Shown piece after piece: positions 35,065 through 43,606 of a stretch of 64,000 nucleotides of DNA. The translations under genes were made by a program, and so were the position numbers. How positions within the stretch are numbered: position 1 is the stretch's first letter; each line of letters starts with the position of its first letter. Source of the DNA: Tenggerimyces flavus. Its GTDB lineage: Bacteria > Actinomycetota > Actinomycetes > Propionibacteriales > Actinopolymorphaceae. The stretch spans positions 3,410,001 to 3,474,000 of the forward strand of contig NZ_JAFBCM010000001.1 in assembly GCF_016907715.1 (NCBI RefSeq), given 5' to 3'. Under the pieces are notes generated by a model that did no database searches, had not been told where the DNA came from, and saw nothing but the letters and a program-made list of their open reading frames with translations.

Positions 35065-36495
35065 TCAGAAGCTCCTCCTGCCGCCGGACCGGTGGCTCGA
35101 GCGCGAGCTCGAGCCACCACCGGACGAGCTCGTCCGTGACGACCAGCCGCCGCCCGACGAACGCCCGCCGCCGTCGGAGTCGTCATCGTCGTTGTACGTG
35201 GTGGAAGACGAGGCCATGGAGTTGAGCGAGTCGCCGACGTTCGTGGTCCAGTTCCTGAACCGTCCGCCCGGCCGATCGGCCGCCCACCGGTCCCGCATCC
35301 CGTCGCGGATCCGCCGCAGCTTCGGGTCGGGGAACATCCAGGACTGGTCACCGGCGGTCCAATAGCCGTCGACGTACGCGGCGATGCGCTCGCCGAGCGT
35401 CCAGTACGGGTGGTTCTGGTCGCCGATGCGCACCGTGCGGACCTCCGGCTGCTGGTTCGCGGCGAGCCGTGCCGCGCACGCGGCGCAGATGTCGACGCGC
35501 CGTTCCGCACCCTCCTCGGGCGTCCACTCGGTGCTGGTCGTGCTGGGGCCGTGCCGCGGGTCGAAGAAGCACGGCGCCGTCGGCTCCGGGACCTGCTTGC
35601 CGGCCCGCACAGCCTCCAGGCAGACCATCCCGTACCGCGCGGAACCCAGCAACGTCGAGACGGCCTCGATGTTCGCATCGGTCTTGGCCTTGTCCAGCCG
35701 CTGCCGGGCCTTCTCGATCGCGTCGAGGATCTGCTTGGTGTACGTCGACTGCCGCTCGTCGGTCGCCGTCGGGAGCGCCGAGACCTGCTGGGACAGCGCG
35801 ATGATCTCCTCGTTCAGCATCGGCCGGACGAGCTCGAGATGGTCGCGTTCGTCCTGGCGCCGGCGCCGCCGGCTGGCCAGCGTCACGCCGCCCCACCACA
35901 GGCCGGCGATGCCTCCGATGCCGCCCGCCCACGGCGCGACGTCGATGTACCAGGGGTTGTCGACGACCTGGGCGCGCTGGATGAAGCGCTCGAGCATGGA
36001 GTCGTAGTTCGGAGCGCAGCAGTCGACGGCCTGGTCGACCGCGTTGCCGACGTAGTACGTGGGGCCGCGGTCGGCGCGCTGTACGGCGTGGAAGCCGCGT
36101 CCGTCGTCGGAGGAGTCCGCGTCGACGAGGACGGCGTACACGCCCTCGACGCCGACCCGGTCGTACAGCTGGTCGGCGATCTCCTCGCCGTTCCACGCGA
36201 GGTACTTGTAGTACGACTCGCCGATCGAGATCTGCTCGGCGGGCACCACCGCGATCCGCATCGGCGCGTCCGCGCTCTTCGTCGCGGCGTCGAGCGCGGC
36301 GATCTCGCTCGAGTCGAGATCGGTGACGTCGGGATCCACGTACAGGCCGGGCTGGCCGAGCTTGGCGGCGACCTGGTCGAAGTAAGCGTCGACGTCCGCC
36401 TGGTCTCGGCTGTCGCCGTCGGCGGCCAGGGCGGCGGCAGGCGCGGCGACCACCAAGAACGCGGCGGCGGCGAGCGCTACGGTCCAGCGAGTCAT
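35065..36495 (-). CDS. TPM-like membrane protein with CxxC domain and Ser/Gly-rich tail
   Basis: The 476-aa protein has a Sec signal (to about residue 24), an N-terminal extracytoplasmic domain of TPM type (QADVDAYFDQVAAKL, MRIAVVPAEQ, GVEGVYAVLVDAD) and a transmembrane helix (WAGGIGGIAGLWWGGVTLA) followed by RRRRRQ. The cytoplasmic part has a coiled-coil stretch (LNEEIIALSQQV), a CFFDPRHGPST/VDICAACAARL module with a C-x-x-C, and a Gly/Ser/Arg-rich tail. The start ATG 36495 has GGGGGAGATC upstream and overlaps its paralogue's stop by 4 bp. Function is unknown. Confidence 0.8.
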   Translation of the reverse strand: MTRWTVALAAAAFLVVAAPAAALAADGDSRDQADVDAYFDQVAAKLGQPGLYVDPDVTDLDSSEIAALDAATKSADAPMRIAVVPAEQISIGESYYKYLAWNGEEIADQLYDRVGVEGVYAVLVDADSSDDGRGFHAVQRADRGPTYYVGNAVDQAVDCCAPNYDSMLERFIQRAQVVDNPWYIDVAPWAGGIGGIAGLWWGGVTLASRRRRRQDERDHLELVRPMLNEEIIALSQQVSALPTATDERQSTYTKQILDAIEKARQRLDKAKTDANIEAVSTLLGSARYGMVCLEAVRAGKQVPEPTAPCFFDPRHGPSTTSTEWTPEEGAERRVDICAACAARLAANQQPEVRTVRIGDQNHPYWTLGERIAAYVDGYWTAGDQSWMFPDPKLRRIRDGMRDRWAADRPGGRFRNWTTNVGDSLNSMASSSTTYNDDDDSDGGGRSSGGGWSSRTSSSGGGSSSRSSHRSGGRRSF

Positions 36496-37517
36496 CTGAT
36501 CTCCCCCGAAAGACGTTTCGCGCAGGCGGCGCAGACCGGGATCTCCCGGGGCCGGCCGCCTGCCGGTGTGTACATCCAGTCCGTCGTCGACATGCCGTGA
36601 GCCGGGTCGAAGAAGCAGTCCACGCGCCGCGGCGGTGCGGGCGTCCCGGCGAGGGTCGCCTTGGCGACGGCGAGGCGCCAGCGGCCGTACTCCACGGTCG
36701 TGCGCATCGTGCGCAGTCCCGCGTCGTCCGGCTCGCCGTCGGCGATCCTGCCGGCGTCCTGGTAGGCGTCCATGGCGGCTTGGACGTGCGCGGCCACGCT
36801 GTCGGTTTCCACGCTGACGTCCGAACTGTCGAGCTCCTCGCCGAACCTCGTGACGTCCTCGCGCGCGAGCCTCCGGCGTTCCTCGACCGAGTCCGCCTCG
36901 TCGGGGAGGACCTCGAACGAGGGGCGGTAGAGCGCGGGGCCCTTGTCCTTGCGCCTTCTGACCTGCCACCAGACGAGCAGCCCGGCGGCGATGGCGACCG
37001 CGATAGCGGCGCCGATGATCAGCCGGTACGGGATCGTTCGTTCGGGACCGGGCGCGTCGGGAACGCCGAGTTGGGTGAGCACGCCGTCGAGCAGCGCGAC
37101 CGGTTCGGACCTGGTGTGCTTGGTGAGCTCGTCGGTGAGGATCTCGCCGACGGGCGCGTCGACGCCGACGGCGCTGCCCCAGACGACGGCGCCCCCGAAC
37201 ACGACCAGGTAGATCCCGTCCTGCTTGCGTTCGTCGACGACGGCGTCGACGAACGCGCGGGCCTTGTCCTCGCGGGTGCTGCCGGTCTGGTCGGTGAGCG
37301 CGGCCGCGGGAACGACGGCGATCAGGACCCTGGGCTCGTGCCCTTCGGTGCGGGCACGGAGTCGCTCGGCGTCGGCCTCGGGAACGAGGTCGCGCATGGT
37401 CTTGTCGACGTAGACGGTGTTGGTCTGCCAGCCGTCGACGACGGCGTCGACCGAGGGTGTGATCGCCGGCGCGGCCGCGAGCAACGCGGCGACCACCAGC
37501 CCAAGTACGGAACGCAT
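36492..37517 (-). CDS. TPM-like membrane protein with CxxC domain (paralogue)
   Basis: This 341-aa protein is a shorter paralogue of its downstream neighbour. It has a signal peptide, a TPM-like domain (NTVYVDKTMRDLVPEADAER, PRVLIAVVPAAAL, KQDGIYLVVFGG), a transmembrane helix (RLIIGAAIAVAIAAGLLVWW) and a basic stop-transfer, then a cytoplasmic part ending CFFDPAHGMSTTDWMYTP and IPVCAACAKRL. The shared CFFDP-x-HG-x-ST and C-A-A-C-A module is probably a small metal-binding unit. The ATGA overlap makes the two obligate partners. A palindrome, TGGACCGGTCCA, lies 20 bp upstream. No function is known. Confidence 0.8.
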   Translation of the reverse strand: MRSVLGLVVAALLAAAPAITPSVDAVVDGWQTNTVYVDKTMRDLVPEADAERLRARTEGHEPRVLIAVVPAAALTDQTGSTREDKARAFVDAVVDERKQDGIYLVVFGGAVVWGSAVGVDAPVGEILTDELTKHTRSEPVALLDGVLTQLGVPDAPGPERTIPYRLIIGAAIAVAIAAGLLVWWQVRRRKDKGPALYRPSFEVLPDEADSVEERRRLAREDVTRFGEELDSSDVSVETDSVAAHVQAAMDAYQDAGRIADGEPDDAGLRTMRTTVEYGRWRLAVAKATLAGTPAPPRRVDCFFDPAHGMSTTDWMYTPAGGRPREIPVCAACAKRLSGEIR

Positions 37518-37536
37518 CGCCGCACAGCCTGCCTTA

Positions 37537-37548
37537 TGGACCGGTCCA
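37537..37548. promoter_or_regulatory. Putative TetR operator upstream of the TPM-like pair
   Basis: TGGACCGGTCCA is a perfect 12-bp palindrome between the tetR stop and the start of the TPM-like operon. The same arrangement is common for TetR targets. Assignment to the adjacent regulator is by position. Confidence 0.55.
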
Positions 37549-37569
37549 GTTGCCAGCAGGACGCTTCGC

Positions 37570-38211
37570 TCAGCGCGTGTGGCGGCCGAGCGTGATCATG
37601 GCGCGGTACACCTGGCGGGGCGACATCGGCGGCTGGTCGAGCTCGTGGGCGGCGCTCGCGCGCAGCCCGTCGAGCAGCAGGCCGAGGTGGCGGCGCCAGG
37701 CGTTCGGGGCGATCGAGCCGGTCGCTTCGACGATGCGGGTGTTGGCCCAGGTGAGGAACGGCAGGTCCTCGGGCGTGAGGTCTTTGCGCAGCTGGCCGCT
37801 TCGTTGTGCGCGTTCGACGAGCTGGACCAGCAGGTCGTACATCCGCTTGCGGGCGTCCTCGGTGCAGACGGCGCGGGGGAGGCGCATCGACATCAGGTCG
37901 TTGATGGCGCGGTTGGCGGCCTCCCGTACGAGCGTGGCCTCCAGGTAGTGGACGAACCCGTCCCACGGATCGGACATGGCCAGCGCTTCCTCGCCGATCG
38001 TGACGCGGGCCTCGATCTCCTCGGCGAGGACGGCGTCGGCGAGGTCGGTCCTTGCCGGGAAGTGCCGGTAGAGCGTCGCGATGCCGAGGTCGGCGCGGCG
38101 GGCGATCTCCTCCAGGGACGCGTTGATGCCCTGCTCGGCGAACACGCCGCGGGCCGCCTCGATCAGCGCTTCGCGGTTGCGCTGGGCGTCCCTCCTGGGC
38201 TTGCGTTCCAT
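37570..38211 (-). CDS. TetR-family transcriptional regulator
   Basis: The 213-aa protein has a TetR HTH (REALIEAARGVFAEQGINAS, then LEEIARRADLGIATLYRHFP) and a SBD-like C-terminal ligand domain (DLPFLTWANTRIVEA, LLLDGLRA). The start is ATG 38211. It lies directly upstream of the two TPM-like membrane genes on the same strand and is divergent from doxX, so it may control either. A TGGACCGGTCCA palindrome between it and the membrane genes favours the former. Confidence 0.88.
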   Translation of the reverse strand: MERKPRRDAQRNREALIEAARGVFAEQGINASLEEIARRADLGIATLYRHFPARTDLADAVLAEEIEARVTIGEEALAMSDPWDGFVHYLEATLVREAANRAINDLMSMRLPRAVCTEDARKRMYDLLVQLVERAQRSGQLRKDLTPEDLPFLTWANTRIVEATGSIAPNAWRRHLGLLLDGLRASAAHELDQPPMSPRQVYRAMITLGRHTR

Positions 38212-38301
38212 GGTGGCCAGGGTAACCCGGGAATACGTAGGCAGCCCTTCGCTTTAGAGTGACTACAGATTTGCTGCGGCTCTGATGATGGGATCGATCA
38301 A

Positions 38302-38673
38302 ATGAACACGTTCTTGTGGGTGCTGCAATGGATCATGGCGGCGGCCTTCCTCATCTCGGGCGCTGTGAAGATCGTGCGCTCGAAGGAACAGCTGGCAAGC
38401 CAGATGGGCTGGGTGAACGACTTCTCCGGCAACACCGTGAAGCTGATCGGGACGGCGGAGGTCCTGGGCGCGATCGGGCTGGTCGTGCCCGCGCTGACCG
38501 GGATCGCGGTTGTCCTGACGCCGCTGGCGGCAGTGGGCCTGGTCCTGGTGATGATCGGCGCGATCGCCACGCACGTTCGGCGCAAGGAGTACCAGATCGT
38601 CGTCGCCAACGTGATCCTGCTGCTGATCGCCGCCGTGATCGCGTGGGGGCGCTTCGGGCCCTACTCGTTCTGA
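38302..38673 (+). CDS. DoxX-family membrane protein
   Basis: A 123-aa protein with four predicted transmembrane segments. It begins MNTFLWVLQWIMAAAFLISG followed by AVKI and K-x-x-L-A-x-Q-M-G-W, and has TVKLIGTAEVLGAIGLVVP and a C-terminal NVILLLIAAVIAWGRFGP. These are landmarks of the DoxX-like family, linked in some bacteria to quinol oxidase or redox homeostasis. It is divergent from tetR and ends before a hairpin. Confidence 0.85.
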   Translation: MNTFLWVLQWIMAAAFLISGAVKIVRSKEQLASQMGWVNDFSGNTVKLIGTAEVLGAIGLVVPALTGIAVVLTPLAAVGLVLVMIGAIATHVRRKEYQIVVANVILLLIAAVIAWGRFGPYSF

Positions 38674-38688
38674 ACCCTCAGACGGGTT

Positions 38689-38720
38689 GTCGGGTTGTCC
38701 TGTTGTGAGGACAACCCGAC
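38689..38720. terminator. Hairpin between convergent doxX and GH43 genes
   Basis: GTCGGGTTGTCC (38689-38700) and GGACAACCCGAC (38709-38720) form a perfect 12-bp stem with an 8-nt loop. It sits 13 bp from the GH43 stop and 15 bp from the doxX stop. It probably terminates both, although no long T-run follows. Confidence 0.65.
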
Positions 38721-38732
38721 GACGGTGTCCGT

Positions 38733-40163
38733 CTACGGCCAGACGTCGGCGCGGTCGATGCTGACCGCGGTCCAGGTGGCTGAGCCGTTCTTCGTGCCGG
38801 TCACGCGGACGCGCAACGTGTGGGCGCCGGCCGCGAGCTTCGGGCTGAGGTAGTTCAGGTGTTGCCCGATGCGCGGGTCACCGTGGTAGTCGACGAGCTG
38901 CTCAGGCCCGCCGTCGATGGACATCGCGGCGATGCCGTTGCCGGTGTCGCGGACGGAGTAGAGCCCGATCTGCGTGCCGGTGAACCGGAAGGTCGCGGTG
39001 TGGCCGGCCGTGCCGCTCCAGTGGTCGTTGCCGAGGTAGCACTGCACGCCGCAGCCACTGCCCGAGCTCCAGGCGCCGGCGTACTCGACCTGGTTGTTGC
39101 CGGTGCCGATGTCGAAGTCGTTGATCGTCTGGACCGCCGGCCCGGGGTCGCCCGAGGGCAGCGGGAGACTGGCGCCGAGTGCGACCGGGGAGCCGAGGTT
39201 CGGCGTGCCGTCGGCGTTCCAGCTGATCTTCTGCGCGCGGGTCGTACGCCAGTGGTAGTTGTACGCCGCCGTGTTCTTGCCGTGGTAGGCGATCCAGTCC
39301 TCGGTGCCGTCCGGCGACTTGAAGAAGAAGTGGTGGCCCGGGCCGTACACGCCGGCCGCGTTGTTGCGGGAGAAGCGCGCGCCGGCGTACTGGACCCAGT
39401 TGCCCGGCACCATCGGGTTGAGGCCGTTGGCGACCGAGATCATCCAGAGCGAGTAGTCGGGTTTGCCGGTGTCGCAGGTCGAGTAGGTCATGAACGTTCT
39501 GCCGTTGCGGTACAGGAACGTCGGACCCTCACGGACCTCCGAGCAGGTGCCGTTGTTCACCGGGAGCGCGACGCGGCTGCCGGTCGTCGTCCACGGGTTG
39601 GACATCGTGGCGATGTAGATCTGCTGTGGTCCGCCGGAGAAGCCGCGGCCGGGGCTGGACCAGGTGAAGTACATCTGGCCGTTGTGCACCATCGGCTCGC
39701 CGTCGATCGCGTAGACGCCGTAGTCGGCGAGTTTCCCCTTGTACGCATACGGTCCCATCGGGTCGGAGCCCGCGGACTCGATCACGTGCATACGGTGGTT
39801 GGCGTCGACGCCGTTGCTGGCCGTGTAGTAGATGTACCAACGGCCGTTGAACTGGTACATGCCCGGCGCCCACATCTGGGTGTTGCGGCTCGGGTCGCTG
39901 TCCTGCCACACCGTGACGGCGGGCGCGTTGATCAAGGTGGCAAGGCTGTTCGACTTCCAGATCGTGATGCGGTCGCCTTGGGTGGTGGACAGGTAGTAGT
40001 TCCCGTTGTAGTGCACCATCGTCGGGTCGGCGCTGTTGTTCAACGGGTTGCGGAACGAGTTCGCTGCCACTGCCGTTCGTCTCTCCTCGATGCTCCCCGC
40101 CGTGAGTCCTGCTAGTGCGATGGCGAGGACCAGAACCATACGAAGGCACGACCGAACGCTCAC
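38733..40163 (-). CDS. Secreted glycoside hydrolase family 43-type enzyme with C-terminal carbohydrate-binding-like domain
   Basis: The 476-aa protein has a Sec signal (ending near AVAANS, about 35) and a five-bladed propeller with the GH43 triad: Asp46 in NSADPTMVHYNGNYYL, Asp154 in YAIDGEPM and Glu212 in CSEVREGPTF. After about residue 345 comes a jelly-roll-like domain (TATFRFTGTQIGLYSV, SIDGGPEQLVDYHG, HTLRVRVTGTKNG) that resembles non-catalytic CBM-type modules. It likely removes arabinose or xylose residues from plant polysaccharide. I chose GTG 40163 because GGAAGGAG precedes it. Confidence 0.87.
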   Translation of the reverse strand: MSVRSCLRMVLVLAIALAGLTAGSIEERRTAVAANSFRNPLNNSADPTMVHYNGNYYLSTTQGDRITIWKSNSLATLINAPAVTVWQDSDPSRNTQMWAPGMYQFNGRWYIYYTASNGVDANHRMHVIESAGSDPMGPYAYKGKLADYGVYAIDGEPMVHNGQMYFTWSSPGRGFSGGPQQIYIATMSNPWTTTGSRVALPVNNGTCSEVREGPTFLYRNGRTFMTYSTCDTGKPDYSLWMISVANGLNPMVPGNWVQYAGARFSRNNAAGVYGPGHHFFFKSPDGTEDWIAYHGKNTAAYNYHWRTTRAQKISWNADGTPNLGSPVALGASLPLPSGDPGPAVQTINDFDIGTGNNQVEYAGAWSSGSGCGVQCYLGNDHWSGTAGHTATFRFTGTQIGLYSVRDTGNGIAAMSIDGGPEQLVDYHGDPRIGQHLNYLSPKLAAGAHTLRVRVTGTKNGSATWTAVSIDRADVWP

Positions 40164-40255
40164 GACGGGCTCCTTCCGGGCGTCGGATATCGCGATGGCA
40201 CCTTTGTAACTGGTGTCTGCCACGTTGTAGAAGAGTTCGGCAGCAAGCGGCCAGG

Positions 40256-40402
40256 CCTAGCCTCGATCTTTCGTCTGGCGGTGGGTGCGACCGGTCCGGG
40301 CCCGCCCCTGGGGCCAATGATCATGTTTACATGGTCGTTGGCCGCTTTACGTGGGGTGGACGCCAGGTAGAGCGGCCACTGGCCGGGTAAGGCGACCACG
40401 AC
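40256..40402 (+). repeat. Palindromic element, copy A (~147 bp)
   Basis: This copy matches the reverse complement of 58403-58552 over its length and shares its core with 44615-44715. It contains the near-palindrome ATGATCATG-TTTA-CATGGTCGT and a second fold GGCCGCT/AGCGGCC around TTTACGTGGGGTGGACGCC. The short ORFs that cross it are repeat-derived and not genes. A MITE follows 15 bp later. Confidence 0.75.
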
Positions 40403-40417
40403 GCTTCCCGAGGCGTA

Positions 40418-40606
40418 GGCCGTGTCTGTCAAAGATCGCCTGGCGCGCGACACCTCCCCAAGATCGGCAGAGTCCGTCTGGACGCGGTGCACCTCGTCAC
40501 CCAGATAACCAATATGAGTTCCTCCTGCACCACGCCCATACGGGCGCGGTGCGCCGCGCGCCATCGTGCTACGCGCGATGACCGGCGCTCTTTGCCAGAC
40601 ACGGCC
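40418..40606 (+). mobile_element. MITE copy A (189 bp, terminal inverted repeats)
   Basis: The ends are GGCCGTGTCTGTCAAA and TTTGCCAGACACGGCC. The left end continues with ATCGCCTGGCGCGCGACAC. The interior shares TTCCTCCTGCACCACGCCCA with the reverse complement of the copy at 60481-60672. It has no ORF of its own and no transposase, so it is a non-autonomous element. Its right end is 20 bp before the MmcQ-like gene. Confidence 0.75.
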
Positions 40607-40626
40607 TCGTTCCGCGGGATGGGATC

Positions 40627-41022
40627 ATGCTCGGCATGAGTCGGATGTCGACGTGGGAGGACGTGTCCGCGTTCCTCGAGACGCTGCCCGCGGCGGAGTT
40701 CTCCCCGCCGGGAGGGCATTTCCCGCGCGGTGTGGTCCGCGTACTGGGGAAGGTCGTGGCGTATCCCGCCGGTGGTGCGCGCGGCTCGCCGCCGGACGCG
40801 GTCGAGGGGGAGGAGTTCGTGTTCGTGAAGGCAGGCTCGGACGAGAAGGCGGCTTTGCTGGCGTCGGATCCGGTGACGTTCTTCGTGACGCCGCACTACT
40901 CCGGCTCGCCTGGGGTGATCGTCCGCCTGCGGACCGTGGAGGCGGCGCAGCTGCGGGAGCTGCTCGTCGAGGCTTGGCGGCTCGTGGCGCCGAAGCGGCT
41001 CATTCGGGAGTACGACGGCTAG
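40627..41022 (+). CDS. MmcQ/YjbR-family protein
   Basis: The 131-aa protein has the YjbR fold landmarks: a short N-terminal helix (TWEDVSAFLETLPA), FVFVKAGSDEKAALLASDP, FFVTPHYSGSPGVIVRLRTV and the final LRELLVEAWRLVAPKRL. The family is double-wing DNA-binding-like, of unclear role. ATG 40627 and ATG 40636 are both possible; neither has a strong ribosome site. The upstream MITE may have altered its promoter. Confidence 0.85.
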   Translation: MLGMSRMSTWEDVSAFLETLPAAEFSPPGGHFPRGVVRVLGKVVAYPAGGARGSPPDAVEGEEFVFVKAGSDEKAALLASDPVTFFVTPHYSGSPGVIVRLRTVEAAQLRELLVEAWRLVAPKRLIREYDG

Positions 41023-41235
41023 AGGCGCGCCGTCCCTGGCGGCGAGCGCGGCGCTCGGCGACATCCCGACTGTCGCCGCCCACAACGCCGCGCTCGCCCA
41101 CATCGCCCACCAGGTACGGCGCGTGAGCCCCTCCCCTTGCCCAGCGCAGCACCCCTTGCCGTTGTCCCGCAGTGTCATCGCCCTCGAGGGGTGTGTCCAT
41201 GACCCACTCGGGTCACTAGCGGAGTGCCCAACGGC

Positions 41236-41739
41236 CTACGTCATGCCTGCCTCGTGGATCATTCGTGCGTTGACAGCCGCGAACGGCAACGCCGCGACGT
41301 CGAGCTCGTCGACGAGTCGCTCCGCCGGAACGAGGCGACGCTGGGAGATCTCGAACCTCGGCTCCCACGGCGCGAGCTTCACGTCCGCGCGCCACATCGA
41401 GCGGACCAAGACCAGGCCCTCGTCAGGTCCGGAGGCGCAGACGCCACGGGTGAATCCGAGCAGCCTCGTCCGCACCACGTTCGCGCAAGCCTCCTCGCGC
41501 ACCTCCCGGCGCAGCGTTTCCTCCCAGTTCTCAGCGCCCTCGGGCCGTCCGGCGGGGAACTCCCACCGCTCGCCGTCGCGGCTGACCACCACGATCTCGC
41601 CGTGCGCCGTCACGCACAGACCCTCCGCGCCATGCGGCTGGCCGTCCGGAGGTGACGGCGGCGGATGCCACGCGACGACCCAGACCTCGCCGTTCGACCG
41701 CGCCGTCACGGCTTCGCCGTCGGCGGCGAGGGGGATCAC
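41236..41739 (-). CDS. NUDIX hydrolase
   Basis: The 167-aa protein carries a Nudix box G-x5-E-x7-R-E-V-x-E-E, seen as GRPEGAENWEETLRREVREE, followed by A-C rather than the usual G-U. It should hydrolyse a nucleoside diphosphate-linked compound with Mg2+. The GTG start overlaps the cimA stop (GTGA), so it is translated from the cimA message. The substrate is unknown, and a link to branched-chain metabolism is not evident. Confidence 0.87.
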   Translation of the reverse strand: MIPLAADGEAVTARSNGEVWVVAWHPPPSPPDGQPHGAEGLCVTAHGEIVVVSRDGERWEFPAGRPEGAENWEETLRREVREEACANVVRTRLLGFTRGVCASGPDEGLVLVRSMWRADVKLAPWEPRFEISQRRLVPAERLVDELDVAALPFAAVNARMIHEAGMT

Positions 41740-43325
41740 TCGCCGACGAGGGGGGTTACTCCGGCGCGGACGAGGCCGTAGGTCACGCCGTCGCGGAGGG
41801 CTTCCCAGGAGGCTTCGATGATGTTGTGGCCGACGCCCACGGTCTCCCAGGAGTCGACGCCGTTCGAGAGTTCGATGATGACTCTGATCACCGCGTCGGT
41901 CCCGTGCCCCTGGTCGAGGATCCGTACCCGGTAGTCGATCAGGTCGAGCTTCGCCACCGACGGGTACGCCCGGCCGATGGCGCCGCGGAGGGCTTCGTCG
42001 AGGGCGTTGACCGGCCCGTTCCCCTCACCGGTGACGATCGCGCGCTCGCCACCGGCCAGGACCTTCACGGTCGCCTCGGACACCGCTTCGGCTCCGGGGC
42101 GCGAGTCGGTGATCACCCGCCACGACTCGACCTCGAAGTACGAGGGACGCTTGCCCTCGACCATTTCCTTCAACAACAGTTCGAACGATGCGTCGGCGGC
42201 CTCGAACGTGTAGCCGCGCGACTCCATCTCCTTCACCCGGTCGGTGATCCGGGTCAGCAGAGCACGGTCTCCGGCTAGGTCGTAGCCGAGCTCCCGGCCC
42301 TTCAGTTCCACGCTCGCCCGGCCCGCCATGTCGGACACGAGTAAACGCATGTCGTTCCCCACCTTCTCCGGCTGGGTGTGCTGGTAGAGATTGGGATCGA
42401 CCTTGACCGCACTGGCATGCAGTCCTGCCTTGTGGGCGAATGCGGACGCTCCGACGTACGGCTGTCGCGAGTACGGCGGAACGTTGGTGACCTCGGAGAC
42501 GGCGTGGGCGATGCGCGTGGCGTCCTTGAGCTTCCCGTTCGGAAGCACCGTGCGGCCGCGCTTCAGCTCGAGGTTGGCGACGACCGTGACGAGGTCGGCG
42601 TTGCCCGTACGTTCGCCGTATCCGTTGAGGGTTCCTTGCACGTGCGTGGCGCCGGCATCGACCGCGGCGAGGGTGTTGGCGACCGCACAGCCGGCGTCGT
42701 TGTGGCAGTGGATGCCCAGCCTGGCTTGGGTTCCTTGGAGAACGTTGGTGACAACCTCGCCGACCTCGTCGGGCAGCATGCCGCCGTTGGTGTCGCAGAG
42801 CGCGATCACCTCGGCCCCCGCTTCGGCCGCCGTACGTACGACCTCGAGCGCGTACGCGGCGTTGTCGCGGTAGCCGTCGAAGAAGTGCTCGGCGTCGAGG
42901 AAGACGCGCTGGCCTCCTGTCCGGAGGTGTTCGACGGTGTCGCGGACCATCGCGAGGTTCTCCTCGAGCGTGGTCCTGAGGGCGAGGTCGACGTGGCGGT
43001 CATGGCTCTTGGCGACGAGGGTGACGACCTGCGCGCCCGAGTCGCGGAGGGCGGCGACGAGCGGGTCGTCGGCCGCCTTGACACCCGCGCGCCTCGTCGC
43101 GCCGAACGCCGCGAGCGTGGCGTTCTTGAGCTCGAGATCGGTGCGTGCGCGGCGGAAGAACTCGGTGTCCTTGGGGTTCGCGCCCGGCCAGCCACCCTCG
43201 ATGAAGCCGACGCCCAGGTCGTCCAGGTACCGCGCGATCGACAGCTTGTTCTCCACGGACAGGTTGAGCCCCTCCTGCTGGGCTCCGTCGCGAAGCGTCG
43301 TGTCGTAGACGTGGAAGGAACTCAT
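41736..43325 (-). CDS. cimA: (R)-citramalate synthase
   Basis: CimA condenses pyruvate and acetyl-CoA to citramalate, giving a threonine-independent route to 2-oxobutyrate and isoleucine. The 529-aa protein has the HMGL-like barrel with [30 protein letters not shown], the metal-binding [12 protein letters not shown] and [15 protein letters not shown], then a C-terminal LeuA-type allosteric dimer domain. Length and the LRDGAQQEG form fit the CimA/TIGR00977 group rather than LeuA. An attenuator with an Ile-Ile-Ile leader peptide lies upstream. Confidence 0.93.
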   Translation of the reverse strand: MSSFHVYDTTLRDGAQQEGLNLSVENKLSIARYLDDLGVGFIEGGWPGANPKDTEFFRRARTDLELKNATLAAFGATRRAGVKAADDPLVAALRDSGAQVVTLVAKSHDRHVDLALRTTLEENLAMVRDTVEHLRTGGQRVFLDAEHFFDGYRDNAAYALEVVRTAAEAGAEVIALCDTNGGMLPDEVGEVVTNVLQGTQARLGIHCHNDAGCAVANTLAAVDAGATHVQGTLNGYGERTGNADLVTVVANLELKRGRTVLPNGKLKDATRIAHAVSEVTNVPPYSRQPYVGASAFAHKAGLHASAVKVDPNLYQHTQPEKVGNDMRLLVSDMAGRASVELKGRELGYDLAGDRALLTRITDRVKEMESRGYTFEAADASFELLLKEMVEGKRPSYFEVESWRVITDSRPGAEAVSEATVKVLAGGERAIVTGEGNGPVNALDEALRGAIGRAYPSVAKLDLIDYRVRILDQGHGTDAVIRVIIELSNGVDSWETVGVGHNIIEASWEALRDGVTYGLVRAGVTPLVGE

Positions 43326-43380
43326 GGCTCTCGTGGCTCCTGGGCTGGGGTTTGGGGTGAGCTTCTGTCGCCGGGCAACG

Positions 43381-43412
43381 AAAAAACCTCCCGTCTGAAC
43401 AGACGAGAGGTT
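43381..43412 (-). terminator. Attenuator terminator upstream of cimA
   Basis: Read on the minus strand, AACCTCTCGTCT (43412-43401) pairs with AGACGGGAGGTT (43396-43385) with one mismatch, loop GTTC, then a run of six T. It lies between an Ile-rich leader peptide and cimA. Confidence 0.85.
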
Positions 43413-43445
43413 CGCGCGCTGGACTGATGCTGCCGTCCGGCGCGC
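43413..43445 (-). promoter_or_regulatory. Upstream hairpin of the cimA attenuator
   Basis: Minus-strand GCGCGCCGGAC pairs with GTCCAGCGCGC with minor bulges. It starts right after the leader-peptide stop and ends where the terminator stem begins, as expected for the pause or competing stem of an attenuator. Confidence 0.6.
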
Positions 43446-43478
43446 CTAGCTAATGATGATCGCGTACGAGGGTGTCAC
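43446..43478 (-). CDS. cimA leader peptide (Ile-rich)
   Basis: A 10-codon ORF from GTG 43478 to TAG encodes MTPSYAIIIS with three consecutive Ile codons. Isoleucine is the end product of the citramalate pathway. A TTGCTC / 18 bp / CAGACT promoter on the minus strand would place the start of transcription about at the GTG, giving a leaderless leader ORF; no ribosome site is visible. Two hairpins follow, the second an intrinsic terminator. Confidence 0.65.
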   Translation of the reverse strand: MTPSYAIIIS

Positions 43479-43606
43479 GTTCGGCAGTCTGTCACAGGGT
43501 CCGCCGATCGAGCAACCCGTCCACCAGCTGGACGCCCGAAGGCCGCCGATTCGAGTGAGGGCGAATCCTCGCGCTCCGCCACCGCCCGCTCCTAGCATCG
43601 CCGGGC

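Noticed and set aside
40160..40564. Short ORF sharing a peptide with one at 58328-58573
   Set aside because: The shared peptide (LPGQWPLYLASTPRK) comes from the palindromic repeat itself, so it is repeat-derived and not a protein family.
41023..41235. Possible gene remnant between the MmcQ-like and NUDIX genes
   Set aside because: Short frames exist on both strands, but none has a start context or recognisable motif.
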